From NCBI RefSeq assembly GCF_036898095.1, contig NC_090731.1, positions 142,029,009-142,093,008 of the forward strand: 64,000 bases of DNA, in the 5' to 3' direction. Below are positions 25,016 to 44,262 of this stretch, one piece after another. Numbering within the stretch: the stretch's first letter is position 1; every line of letters begins with the position of its first letter. Made by a program: the position numbers and the translations under genes. The DNA is from Palaemon carinicauda. Taxonomy: Eukaryota > Arthropoda > Malacostraca > Decapoda > Palaemonidae. The notes under the pieces are model-generated. The model did not search any database and was not told the origin of the DNA. It was given only the letters and a program-made list of their open reading frames with translations.

Positions 25016-25208
25016 TTATCTTAAGGGCGTCCAAAAATCGAAGACTGCATCTCTCCTTAGAATCTGAGCTCCAGATAGACTCAAAACACCGTGTCGATGC
25101 CAAATGAAAATGGAGAAACGTAATAGCAGTTTTCCTGTTATCCTGAAAACTATCGGCAGCTCAGATTTTCCGGAAAGATGCTGACTTTGATTTGTGAACG
25201 CCACTAAG
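25016..25208. mobile_element. Foldback / MITE-like element with about 50 bp inverted ends
   Basis: The left end TATCTTAAGGGCGTCCAAAA then TCGAAGACTGCATCTCTCC and AGAATCTGAGCT is an imperfect inverted match of the right end (AGCTCAGATTTTCCGGAAAG then ATGCTGACTTTGATTTGTGA and ACGCCACTAAGGTA). The arms are about 50-55 bp around a core of about 85 bp. A related right half occurs at 43480-43615. (TA)n arrays lie on both sides (24859-24940 and 25219-25304), consistent with insertion at or near TA. No coding capacity. Confidence 0.75.
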
Positions 25209-25218
25209 GTATTTATTC

Positions 25219-25304
<86 letters not shown>
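25219..25304. repeat. (TA)n microsatellite
   Basis: Pure (TA)n of about 42 units between the foldback element and the helicase remnant. Confidence 0.97.
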
Positions 25305-25314
<10 letters not shown>

Positions 25315-25320
25315 ATATCA

Positions 25321-26105
25321 GTAACCTGCTACGCTTTGCGGGTTATCAGTATCGTTAAATGGAAAAGAAAGAAAAGAGAAAGCTCACGTTTCTAATATGT
25401 TCAAGGTCACAATGCGTGTGGATATACAACATTTTCTGTTGTTCCATTGTATGTTCAGATATAAAAATTGTTTGGTTTGCCGTATTTAGGACGTGTAGTA
25501 TATAATTGTCCATGTGAGAAGCAATCCGTGTCTAGATCTAAACGGCACAATTCTAAAAATTGGCCTTGAGCCTTTTTGATGGTGCTTGCAAACGCCAATC
25601 GAATTGGGAATTGCAATCTTTTAAATTGGAATGGCTTATACGTTGGAATCACAGTAGTGCAAGGAATGAGAACATCTTCACCTTTGAAAGATCCTGTCAA
25701 GATGGTTGATTCTAGGACGTTGCTCTTTTTTTATTTTTTTTTCAATTGCAAGCCGCGTGTCATTACTATGCTAAGACGTGTTGATATTTCACAACATGAT
25801 AGTGGGCATACCGATTTTCATTTGCAGTACATGCAATGGCATCCCTGGCAGATCGAGTGAATTAAAAATTCTTATGGATAATTAACCGCTTCATCTTCTT
25901 CCACAACAGTGCCAAGGGACTTGTATGTGAGTGTCTCGCTTTAAATGATTAACTGAATGATAATGTTAAGTTCATAGGCGTCTTTGTTCTTTGCCCCAAG
26001 TATAGCTCGTTCACTCAGCCAATCTTATAAGTGGGTTTAATTTTGGGAAATACCTCTCCAACCAATTGTTCTTTTGACATCACTAAATTGCAGAAGTTAT
26101 GAGGT
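25321..26105 (-). pseudogene. Helitron/Pif1-like helicase C-terminal remnant
   Basis: The minus strand carries, in order with frameshifts and stops: MSKEQLVGEVFPKI; ERAILGAKNKDAYELN; LGTVVEEDEAVNYP; GMPLHVLQMKIGMPTIML with NDTRLAIE; then the longest open piece (25455-25700) with TGSFKGEDVLIP, PFQFKRLQFPIRLAFASTIK and KAQGQ, and SHGQLY. This is the block order of the C-terminal Pif1-type helicase of Helitron Rep-Hel proteins (the region up to motifs V and VI). The FAxTIxKAQGQ motif V is kept, while motif VI after GQLY is degraded (TTRPKYGKP instead of an ACSRV-like string). A stop precedes TYNGTTENVVYP, the usual tail. At 25321-25349 lies AACCCGCAAAGCGTAGCAGG (minus strand), a short hairpin-like sequence where a Helitron 3' end would be expected. 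Confidence 0.8.
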
Positions 26106-26364
26106 TATGAAATTCGTTTGATTTTGAACAAAGGAACATTTACATTTTTATTTATATAGATTATTTTGTAAAGGTAAAATACTCTACGGTATCTGACTGT
26201 TCGATTTCATTTGGAGAGAGAATCTGGCCATGGAAGGCTAGCAATCAGTAATAGGTGTATGAAAACACGCACGTATTCGAATGCAACGTTGAGTCAAAAT
26301 TTCAATGCAGTCGGTGAAGAAGTTTCAGAGATTTAAGATTGTTAAAAAGGAGCTTTTGCATTTA

Positions 26365-29647
<3,283 letters not shown>

Positions 29648-29987
29648 GATTGCCTGAAAACGAATATATTTTTTTCTCATTTTGCATGTTCCATATTAAT
29701 TCAATTTTAAAATGGAATTCTAAAACATTATTCTCAGATATTGAAGCAGGCATCTTTGAGGCTACCCCCCCCCCAAAAAAAAAAAAAAAAACGGAAAAAA
29801 ACGAATACTTCTAGCCTACGGAAACGACCCCGCATGTTAGATCATCATCATCCAAAAAAAAAGAAAAAAAAAAGGAATTAGAATCTATTCTGCATTCACT
29901 TTGTTAGGGAATGCTGTTTAAGAATACCAGAATACGTTTGTTCTACCTGCCGGAGAAAATACCGTTCTCTTAAGACCGGATGCGCAG

Positions 29988-30022
<35 letters not shown>

Positions 30023-30394
30023 TTGCCTGATGCTCCACGTATTGCATGTTGAGTGTACTTTGGAATGCATGCAATCTTGAGTTGGCTGATACTGCGCATG
30101 CGTGTGTGTTATTGTGTACGTGATGGGTTGTTCCTTCTTGTTTATTAATGTCTTAGAAGTAAGTGGTTGTTTAATGTGGTATGCCTTTGGGCTGTAGCCG
30201 GAGTTGCAAGCATGCTCTTTATTTTGTACTATACATTATGCAATGCAAGGTGCATGAGGAAATAATGATAAAGGAATTATTTCGTTTAAATCATTTGCAG
30301 TTCATTCTTATTTCTCACATTCTGCAGTCCATGATTCAGTAGCAGGCAGTACATATGTAGAGATTTCCAACAAATTACTTGATTCCTTTAGTTA

Positions 30395-30396
<2 letters not shown>
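29648..30396. other. Homopolymer-rich sequence, no gene recognised
   Basis: Holds a C-run/A-run at about 29765-29790, an A-rich patch at 29855-29875 and poly-T at about 29991-30019. The last could be a minus-strand poly-A tail of a retrocopy, but no parent sequence is recognisable next to it. Confidence 0.35.
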
Positions 30397-30449
<53 letters not shown>

Positions 30450-30510
30450 ATGATGATGATGATGATGATTATTATTATTGTTATTATAATTACTATTATT
30501 ATTAGTTATT
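30397..30510. repeat. (ATT)n/(GAT)n trinucleotide microsatellite
   Basis: ATT units (about 30397-30447), then ATG/ATT interruptions. On the minus strand this is an AAT run, but no LINE 3' end adjoins it. Confidence 0.92.
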
Positions 30511-31257
30511 ATTTTTTATAGTAATAGTGCTTTCTGGTTCACTACAGTCTTTTGCCGTATACCACCCACGCTGGTTTTCCTTTTCATTTGTTTGTCTACC
30601 AAAGTGGTTCCCATTGCAGTTAGTAAGTAGACCCGCGTCGACCATTTACCCCCATATACTATTTTCTCATCAAGGTGATGGGAGAAACCCCATAAATCCA
30701 ACGAACTTCGTAGCAAGGGGAAGCCAAACGATAATAAAGCTGACCTCGTAAAAAAAGCAAAATGACAGAATGCTGCAGAGCTACCTTTCCAAGAGGGATA
30801 GAAGTGACTATTTCATTACGTCTTTAAATCGCAAATTACTGTAATTCACGTATAAGATGATTTGAGCGGTAAGCTGGGCGGTTACCGTTGCGTCAAGGGT
30901 AAGCGGTGCCTTTGTTATGAAGAGATTGGGAAGGTGGGTCTCTCGTGAAAAAATTAGGCTGTCACATTCATCCCAGGAGGCTCTCAAGAGTTGGGTTTTT
31001 TTATGCGAGAGATTCATGGTTATCTCACTTTGGAGACTCGTAACTTCCGTATATTTTAAACTCAGTTCGGTGTGTTAATTTGATGTTTAATTCAGTTGGG
31101 CCGTATGTGTAGTTTCTGGTTGGAAGCACAATGAAAAATTAATATGAAATTATATGCGTCGTATATAATAAGATTTTAAACATAAATCGGTAAAAGTAAC
31201 ACACGCACACGCCCCTCTCTTATGTGTAACGCACACGCCCCTCTCCTTCACACACAT

Positions 31258-31262
<5 letters not shown>
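30511..31262. other. No gene recognised
   Basis: Open frames at 30516-30716 (minus) and 30527-30751 (plus) overlap antiparallel and have no recognisable motif. ACGCACACGCCCCTCTC occurs twice at 31202 and 31228, a small tandem duplication of about 27 bp. Confidence 0.35.
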
Positions 31263-31318
<56 letters not shown>

Positions 31319-31328
31319 TGTATATATG
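31263..31328. repeat. (TA)n microsatellite
   Basis: About 25 TA units ending in TACACTGTATATATG. Confidence 0.96.
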
Positions 31329-32364
31329 CGTGTATGTGTATGTAAATATATGTATTTTTCCACAAGCATTTAGGGATAAGGCTTTTAGTACCACACCCAA
31401 TCCCATGTGATGACCAGAATCATCATCGATCAACTTCACTTTGGCAAACTATGCCAAATTTTTCGGAGAAAAAGTATGCTATGTAATTAATTTACTTTTA
31501 CCAGTAAGAATAGAAGTAAATTTATCATTTATTTTCATCTTTATTCACTAATATGCTTATCTTTTTGTTATGGCAAACATTTCGTCACGGATTGGTATAG
31601 AATTTGATGAAAAGAAAGATATGTTGTCGAAGATCATGGTCATAAAGATTTAACATTCCCCTATGAAATTCCAGACCGTTGTTCAATATCATTTGTACGA
31701 TGTTCTTTTCCATACGAGTAAGGAAACAAGGTTGGAAAACCATTTAAAAAATATATATATAAATATTATCTTGTGCTCTCGAATATTATATATAACTGAT
31801 CCACTGCACTGTCGCTTCAAATCTGAATTTCAGGGACTGGAATATATATCCAGTATAGCTATTGCATGACATATTGTTGATATGCATGATAGGAGATGTA
31901 TAGTGAATGCGATATCCAAATTATAACCTGTTCCATATTTGGCATGGCCTTCTTTAGATGTCTTTGACTTAAGATAATTCCATAATGTAACATAGTGATT
32001 GATTTATATAACGATTGTAATTTTAGCTTTGTTCAAGATTAAGTTACACTAATCTCTACCATTATACCAAATGTTTTCCAATTGACTTGCTTTTTTCTTT
32101 CTTCCTTGACCATTCTAACAGACTTTGAATTTGTAATAATTTATATTTTTTATGTTACACGAGATCTCTGCAAAATGACGTAAGTTTTCTGTAATTGATA
32201 TAACCAATGACGTTGTTAAGTTTAATGAAAAAGAGGATTTGGGAATTTTGAAATTATTTATATATTAGCTTCATCCGTTTACTTTGAAACAATTATATAA
32301 TTTAGGATTCAAATGCATACATACAAACAGGCTAATACACACGCACTCACACATATATGTATAT
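31329..32364. other. No gene recognised
   Basis: AT-rich unique sequence with short frames only. Confidence 0.35.
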
Positions 32365-32370
32365 ATATAT

Positions 32371-32438
<68 letters not shown>
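32365..32438. repeat. (TA)n microsatellite
   Basis: About 35 TA units with one TTGATA interruption at the left. Confidence 0.96.
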
Positions 32439-33186
<748 letters not shown>

Positions 33187-33479
33187 TTCAAAGAGAATCA
33201 TTACTTGCACTCTCTTCCACAACGTCTCTTTCCTCTACTATCCCCACAATGTCATTACCACCATTCCCCATCAATTCCATACTCCTTCAATCGCATCTTT
33301 CTTAAAGAGCATGTTTCACTAGTCTTGCAATAATATGTCATTTGACTGAGAAAGACCCGCAAAGGAGTGTAGTCAATCGTTTGATTGTCTTTAGAGCATT
33401 CTTTTAAGCTTTTCCTATTCCAGTTACATTCGTTTTTAAGGGTTATTCATTAGTTTATGACTCATTAATATGTTTATTT

Positions 33480-33690
33480 TCGAAGAGTCTGACCTTACGT
33501 CTTCCTTCGGCAGATCATCGTTACGCCTGTCGTGTCCACCCTCAACACCTCCTTCATCAAAACTGCAGGCAGCCGCCCTTACCCGCCGTCGCCCTTCTCG
33601 CCGGTGGCTCCCGCCCTGGCTACCGCCTTGGTCGCTGCTACGACGCCTTCCACTTCTGCGTAGTCCTAAGCTGGAGCTTAAGCTCAAGAT
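33480..33690. other. GC-rich patch with two antiparallel open frames
   Basis: Base composition rises sharply over 33520-33660 compared with AT-rich flanks. Frames are open on both strands: 33470-33742 plus, Ser/Pro/Leu/Arg-rich, and 33436-33702 minus, Arg/Gly/Glu-rich (RRSGRRRSSDQGGSQGGSHR). A short exon is possible, but I recognise no domain and see no decisive splice context. A decayed GC-rich repeat is equally possible. Confidence 0.3.
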
Positions 33691-33927
33691 AAAAACCTCC
33701 ATGATTTACCCAATGTCTATTTTTATCATAGATTTCCTTTGAAAAAGAAAATATTTTCCAGAACAGTGTTCTTTCATTTTCTGTTTTCATGTAGCCGAAA
33801 ACGGGAAATTTCCAAAATTGGGTCATAAGTATTTACATGATTAAAAGTATGCTTAATACTAGTAAGCATGACAATACTGCTACAAATTTGAATCATTTTG
33901 ATATTCCATCTGGTGCTTACATCCGCA

Positions 33928-34198
33928 AGGCTAGCTTCACACGAGCGGATGTTTTTCGCACGGAAATATAACCGCTCGTTAGGAGGTATGTCTTCACATG
34001 AGAGGATTTTCCCCGGGCGGCTTCGTAGTTTCTCTTAGCCGCTACAGTTAGAACCGCGCGGATTAGCAGTGCATGTGGCAAGTTAATCACTGCCGCTCGG
34101 AAACTCCTCCAAGTTGGCAGTGGGTGAAGGGCCTCACTGGTTTTTAATCCGCGCGGACGAAACCGGGCGGTATCAATCCACTCGTGTGAAGCGAGCCT
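33928..34198. mobile_element. TIR element (MITE-like), about 270 bp
   Basis: Left AGGCTAGCTTCACACGAGCG (33928-) pairs with right CACTCGTGTGAAGCGAGCCT (-34198), 20 of 22 positions inverted. The interior is clearly GC-richer than the flanks, with repeated CGGGCGG, CGCGCGGA and CCGCTCG words, and has no coding capacity. A clear target-site duplication is not visible, so the superfamily cannot be set. Confidence 0.8.
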
Positions 34199-34629
34199 CA
34201 GACTTAGAACCGATTCTTTTTTGAAATAATGAAATCAATGTGCATTCCATGAAACCACGATATAAGCTAATATAATTTTTTGAATTTATGCAATGATTCT
34301 TATTCTGGCATAGAGGCCAGTGTTCAACTAAATGATAGCATGCATTCATGAATACGAAAAAAAGTGAGACCAATGTTAAAAGTCAATGCATGTCCACGTC
34401 AATTATTAGATTTATAGTTTTTATACCAAATAGTATGAACAGGATATAATTTTTATCAGTAGTTTTTATTTTTCATTTGTAAAGTTTTCTCATAAAAATT
34501 TTGCAAACGAAAATGATATACGCCTTCTGGCACTATTGCGAAAAGTCATATATTTATAAACAAAAAAATCTGGCCTATATATTTTGAATTTTTTACTAAA
34601 TGACAAATTTTGAATTAGTAAATATCTAC

Positions 34630-34633
<4 letters not shown>
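34199..34633. other. No gene recognised
   Basis: AT-rich unique sequence; nothing supported. Confidence 0.35.

Positions 34634-34708
<75 letters not shown>
34634..34708. repeat. (CT)n microsatellite
   Basis: Pure CT run of about 37 units. Confidence 0.97.
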
Positions 34709-34710
<2 letters not shown>

Positions 34711-35874
34711 AAACAGCCTGCAACGTAACCGTTTAATGAGGTTTTTAACTCGCTGTTGTATATTTCAATTGATTTCTTTTGTAAATTATATTATGAAATG
34801 AATATATTATGTGTATATCATCCTGCTAGCTGAGGGTAAATGTACTTTTTGTAGATATATCACTGACCACATAATAATTTTCATGTTATGGTGACCATGT
34901 TAGATTTTAGTCCTTTATAAAGAGAAAGTTTTATGAGGTCTGGTAACGGCTTCAAAGCCATTGTTGTTACTGGAACATAATAGACAACTATCCCTTTTGA
35001 CACACCCATTCAACTGCCAAATAACCAGAGTGAACTTTTTCGTTTACGGGTTTCAGGTGAATCTTCGCGTTTTCTTTCTTCTCTAGTTACTTTTTTATTT
35101 TATGTAGTAAACCTTCCACTCATTCATATATTGAAATGTTGAACCGTCTTGGTATTGTAATAATATCATCAATTCTTGAAGTACATAACCACAACTTTAC
35201 TGAAGTAGTAGGTAATTTTTTTTATTTCAATTTTCGACCTAAGTACTTGTATTTTCCAAAGAGATTTTTATTTTTGCAAAACTCGTTCTTTACGTTTCAT
35301 GTAATCAGTGTGACTGGTTTATTGGCTTACGAACTTTCATAATTGTATTATTATTATTATTATTAGTAGTAGTAGTAGTAGTAGTAGTAGTATTTATTAT
35401 TTTTGTTGTCGTTTATCTTGGTTTCCTTCTTCATGTATGATAATCGTTCAAGTAAAAGCATAGGTTTGGCCGCCATTGGTTATGATTACAATTCAGTTAA
35501 TAGAAGGAAATTTCAATTTCCTGATAAAACATGATCCTATTAAATCATTTAACAAGGGGCACTTTTCAGTAGAAACAATCTATTTTCGGGACTGTAATTA
35601 GTATTTTTTTACTTCCAGAATACTGAAAAGATGCCAGATTAACCAATTCAGTGCACTTTTAGCAGAACCATGTTAGAACTGTATAACTTTCACAATTAGA
35701 TTTTAAAAAGTTGAAATTAGGAGATACTCCTGCGATTATTTGGCAGATATTGCAATTTCGTTCAGAGCTAAACATACGAGAATATATTTTTCTTTAATGT
35801 GAATGTACAGTAAGTGCCCTTTCTAAAGGACAATTTCACCCGACCTGGTCTATTAGAGGAATTCTGTTTATTTT
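34709..35874. other. No gene recognised; ATT/GTA trinucleotide run
   Basis: Unique AT-rich sequence containing a trinucleotide microsatellite at about 35347-35392 (ATT then AGT units). The open frame 35136-35342 (plus) has no domain. Confidence 0.4.
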
Positions 35875-36470
35875 ATTACCTCCGCTAAGGAGGTTATGTT
35901 TTCAAGTCAGTTTATTTATTTATTTATCTGTGTGTCTCTGGATAGGATTACGTCAAACTACTCATCGGATTTTGACGAAATTTTCACCACAGATAGATCT
36001 TAGGTCATGGAGGACCCTGTTAAATTTTGGAGATGGTCCGGATCCGGATTCTAGATCCAGATTTGTATCTTTCACAATTAAAAAAAAAATAGGATTACGT
36101 TAAAACTACTCGACGGATTTTGACGAAATTTTCACCACAGATAGATCTTAGGTCATGGAGGACCCTGTTAAATTTTGGAGATGATCCGGATTCTAGATCC
36201 AGATTTGTATCTTTCACAATTAAAAAAAAAAATAGGATTAAGTTAAAACTACTCGACGGATTTTGACGAAATTTTCATCACAGATAGATCTTAGGTCATG
36301 GACGACCCCATTAAATTTTGGAGATGATCCAGATCCGGATCCAAGATCCGGATTCCAATTTTCAGCCTTTTTCAAGATAACGTCAAAACAAATTTGCGGA
36401 TTTTGACGAAATCTCTACCACAGATAGATCTTAGGCCATGGACGACCCCATTAACCTTTGGCGGATGTGA
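35875..36470 (+). repeat. Dispersed element with four tandem units of about 144 bp
   Basis: It opens with ACCTCCGCTAAGGAGGT, a perfect 6 bp stem with a 5 nt loop (35878-35894). Then four tandem units follow, each built on GGATTACGT-AAACTACTCG, GGATTTTGACGAAATTTTCA and CACAGATAGATCTTAGGTCA, then GGA(C)GACCC. Units begin at about 35942, 36089, 36232 and 36374; the first three are close copies and the fourth is diverged. GATCCGGAT palindromic words and an A-run separate the units. The opening resembles a repeat common in marine invertebrate genomes (recalled, not searched). Confidence 0.85.
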
Positions 36471-37076
36471 GAAATCTCGGATTGTTCTTGTCGCTTATGC
36501 AATTTTGTCCACAAATAAAGTTTGATTTTGTATGCATATTTTTTGCATCATTTTGGAAGCTGAAAGTGCCATGTTCTCTTATCTTCTTATGGTTTCAACT
36601 TCATGCACAGGAAATATGGCTAACTTTAAGTAACCATCAGAAATATAAGATATAACTGACCTCTTTCCAAAGAATTATAATGATGGGAGGATAAAAACTC
36701 CTTCACTGCCATAATTGAAATACTAATAAACTAATTTCCCTGTGAAGCGTATGATGATAAAGATGGTAATTAAATGTGTTATGTCAGAACTAATTAGTCC
36801 TTGAATGTTTAAATATGGCATTTTAAATGCTAAAAATGGAGTTAATTATAACTAAGTAATGTTATAATTAAAGCTATTCTTATATAAGCAAAACAAAGTG
36901 AGTCTAATTTTGGAAAGGCACACATATTTTTTTCAAAGTGACTGAGTTTTGAATCACTGAACTCACGTTGGCAAGGTTCTCTGAAGACTTACCAACTACC
37001 AGTCCCTCAAGTTGAGCATTGTTGTCGACATTATCTGAAGGTTATGAAAAGGAGGGAGTGCCTAGCAACTGCATCC

Positions 37077-37078
<2 letters not shown>
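36471..37078. other. No gene recognised
   Basis: AT-rich unique sequence; nothing supported. Confidence 0.35.
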
Positions 37079-37968
<890 letters not shown>

Positions 37969-38044
<76 letters not shown>

Positions 38045-38198
38045 TTTATATATATAATATATATATATATATGTGTATATATATATAATATATATATATA
38101 TATTTATATATATAATATATATATATGTGTATATATATATATATAATATATATATGTGTATATATATAATATATATATATTTATATATATATAATATA

Positions 38199-38286
<88 letters not shown>
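37969..38286. repeat. (TA)n array with higher-order TATATTTATATATATAATA units
   Basis: Between two pure (TA)n runs (37969-38036 and 38212-38286) is a patterned middle in which TATAATATATAT, TATTTATATATA and ATATGTGTATAT recur in order. This is a local tandem of about 55-60 bp. Confidence 0.95.
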
Positions 38287-39049
<763 letters not shown>

Positions 39050-39056
39050 TCGTATC

Positions 39057-39175
39057 GCCATCATCATCAGCCGTAACTAGTTCACTTTAGGACAAAAGCC
39101 TCAGACATATCCTTCCACTCGTATCTGTGTATGGTGATTCTATGTCAATTTAGACCTGTAAATTTTCTTAATTTG
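39057..39175 (+). repeat. Dispersed repeat fragment (CATCATCATCAGCC family)
   Basis: CATCATCATCAGCCGTAACT then AGTTCACTTTAGGACAAAAG and CCTCAGACAT. The block AG-CCACT-CAGGACAAAAGCC is present inverted at about 43905-43935. It sits between two microsatellites. Sequences of this type are widespread in arthropod genomes, often at LINE 3' ends (recalled knowledge). Confidence 0.6.
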
Positions 39176-39193
39176 TGTATATATGTTGTATAT

Positions 39194-41944
<2,751 letters not shown>

Positions 41945-42005
<61 letters not shown>
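41945..42005. repeat. (CT)n microsatellite
   Basis: Pure CT run of about 30 units. Confidence 0.97.
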
Positions 42006-42009
<4 letters not shown>

Positions 42010-43027
42010 TTATTTCACTTTGTAATTGATACCAAAGAACTTGTTTATATTCCTGTTGCCTTTTACACTGCTTGATAAGAAGATATGTTCTCTTTTCATT
42101 GCGTAGTTTTCTTGGATGTGATAAGTAACTTTTTTTTTTAATGGTAAATAGAACTACGATAAACGGGACGAACCTAAACCCTGTGCTAATAGGTGTTCAT
42201 ATATACAAAGAAAATACTAGTATATGTATGTTTACATGTTCATAGGTAAGTGACGAGAAAGTGGGCCTTAAAAATAACTAAATGAATATCTATATATATA
42301 AATAGCGTTTGTAAGTATTTAACCTTCCTTGATGTCACATCCTTCGCCCTCCCCCTCTCCCCATCAGCGTTCAATAGACATGATGTAAAAACATGAACAA
42401 GAAACAATCAGGTTTATTAAGGGTAAGTCTTCATTGTATAGTGTTACAGAAATAGTCTATGTCGAGTGTCTATGGAAATCCATTCCTATGTACATAATAC
42501 AGGGTTCTGAAAATTTACAAAAATAAACGTTTACAAAATATGTCATCTGGTTTCATTCCCGGCTCCCCCTTTCTCGACCCTCTGAGAAATTTGTTTTCCA
42601 TAATTTTACTTTTGAAATAGCCGATTGTATCTGAGAATATACCGGTACCGTTTTATACTTATAACTACAAGAGGTTGTTTATTTAGTTCAAGGCTAGATT
42701 TTCTACTTCACCCACTCTTGAAATGCTACAAATGCCATAATTTAACAGACCAAGCACCTAGACAAGTCCAAGTTTCCATGACCAAGTAAATGGAAATCAA
42801 GTTGATTTTTGCGAAAATCTTAGAATATGAAGATGATAATGCTTATATCTATGCCTTTCATGCGTCCCCCGCGACAAGTGGTTTTCAATGCCCATTCGTC
42901 GTCTAACTATCGAATTCTGGATGAACTCTGTGTGCCGTGAAGACTTCTCTTACATTATCCGCTTCATATATCCACATAGAAGTCTCATCCGTAGTGCATC
43001 AAATCCCACTACATACACTGAGTCATT

Positions 43028-43030
<3 letters not shown>
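42006..43030. other. No gene recognised
   Basis: A frame opens at 42888 (MPIRRLTIEFWMNSVCREDF...) and runs into the (TA)n array. I could not assign it to a family. Confidence 0.35.

Positions 43031-43122
<92 letters not shown>
43031..43122. repeat. (TA)n microsatellite
   Basis: Pure (TA)n of about 46 units. Confidence 0.97.
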
Positions 43123-43126
<4 letters not shown>

Positions 43127-43479
43127 TAGTCACAAATTCCTCTGCTTTGAACAAGAGATGACGTTTTTGAAGATCCGACGTCAATCCCACTGCAAAAAAT
43201 GGACTTGTAAAGTTGTTAGATCGTTCATGAAAATCTGTGGAGCCTTTGTAAAAAAAAAATAATGTATTTAAAAAACTAATCTTAAATATGTTTCACTTTG
43301 AAGAATCTTAAAGTTTTCAATTATCATTTGTTTTTTAGATTTCGGAATATCCAAATACTTTTGTCTCAAAATTTTCACCGCCATATCTTTTGTATTAAAA
43401 TGTAATCGCTCCACCAAGGTAGTCCTGATGAAGAGTCACGGGGTTAGAAAAAAAAATAAGAAAAGAAGAGAAAAAAAAA

Positions 43480-43615
43480 AGTGACTCGAACCACGTGTCG
43501 ACCCTAAATAATAAATGGAGAAACGTAAATGCAGTTTTCCTGTTAACCTGAAAACTGTCTGGAGGTCAAGTTTTCCGGAGAGATGCCGTCTTCGATTCCT
43601 GGACGCCACTGAGTT
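43480..43615 (+). mobile_element. Partial copy of the 25 kb foldback element
   Basis: GACTCGAACCACGTGTCGA then AATGGAGAAACGTAA-TGCAG, TTTTCCTGTTA-CCTGAAAAC and TTTTCCGGAGAGATGC with TGGACGCCACT match the core and right arm of 25016-25208 in the same orientation. The left arm is absent. A (TA)n array follows it as well. Confidence 0.75.
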
Positions 43616-43644
43616 ATTACCTACTCATATTTTATATATGTGTA

Positions 43645-43659
43645 TATATATAATATATA

Positions 43660-43718
<59 letters not shown>
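43645..43718. repeat. (TA)n microsatellite
   Basis: Short TA runs with phase changes, then a pure run to about 43718. Confidence 0.96.
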
Positions 43719-43720
<2 letters not shown>

Positions 43721-43734
43721 TATCTGAGTGGGGA

Positions 43735-43945
43735 TACCTTAACGTGGTGAAAGGGTTTGTGTATCGCCATGATCAGCAATGCTTTACTTATCATGGCCAT
43801 CCAAACTAGGTTGGTTTGCTGCGAGCGATCAGACAAAAGTCTCCCACCATCACTAATCCGCACTGGCTAGAGTGGCTATATAAACTAGCCAAACACCAGG
43901 CATGAATTTTACAAGTCTGAGGCTTTTGTCCTGCAGTGGACTAGA
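43735..43945 (-). repeat. Dispersed repeat, about 210 bp
   Basis: The unit runs from GGGGATACCTTAACGTGGTG to GGCTTTTGTCCTGCAGTGGA then CTAGAAACAGCT. On the minus strand its start (TCCACTGCAGGACAAAAGCC) matches the repeat fragment at 39057-39175. Bounded on both sides by (TA)n arrays. No coding frame. Confidence 0.6.
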
Positions 43946-43963
43946 AACAGCTCTATTTGTTGT

Positions 43964-43968
43964 ATATA

Positions 43969-44033
<65 letters not shown>

Positions 44034-44043
44034 ACTGTATATG

Positions 44044-44131
<88 letters not shown>
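43964..44131. repeat. (TA)n-(TG)n microsatellite
   Basis: Two (TA)n runs separated by TGTATGTATGTATACTGTAT, ending in (TG)n at about 44100-44131. Confidence 0.97.
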
Positions 44132-44132
<1 letters not shown>

Positions 44133-44262
44133 CGGTGAGCTATAAGATTTGTATAGTTCGTCTTAGCTTTAATAAAAAGTTCAATAGTATGTAAGTTCCC
44201 CCTGTAATTTATTACCAATCACATGTTTGATGCATTTAGATTTAATTAAACAAATTAATATG

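Noticed and set aside
42888..43124. LINE reverse-transcriptase fragment (HRSLIRSA string)
   Set aside because: Only a short string resembles the LYRSLIRS motif; the surroundings do not align with RT and the frame ends in (TA)n.
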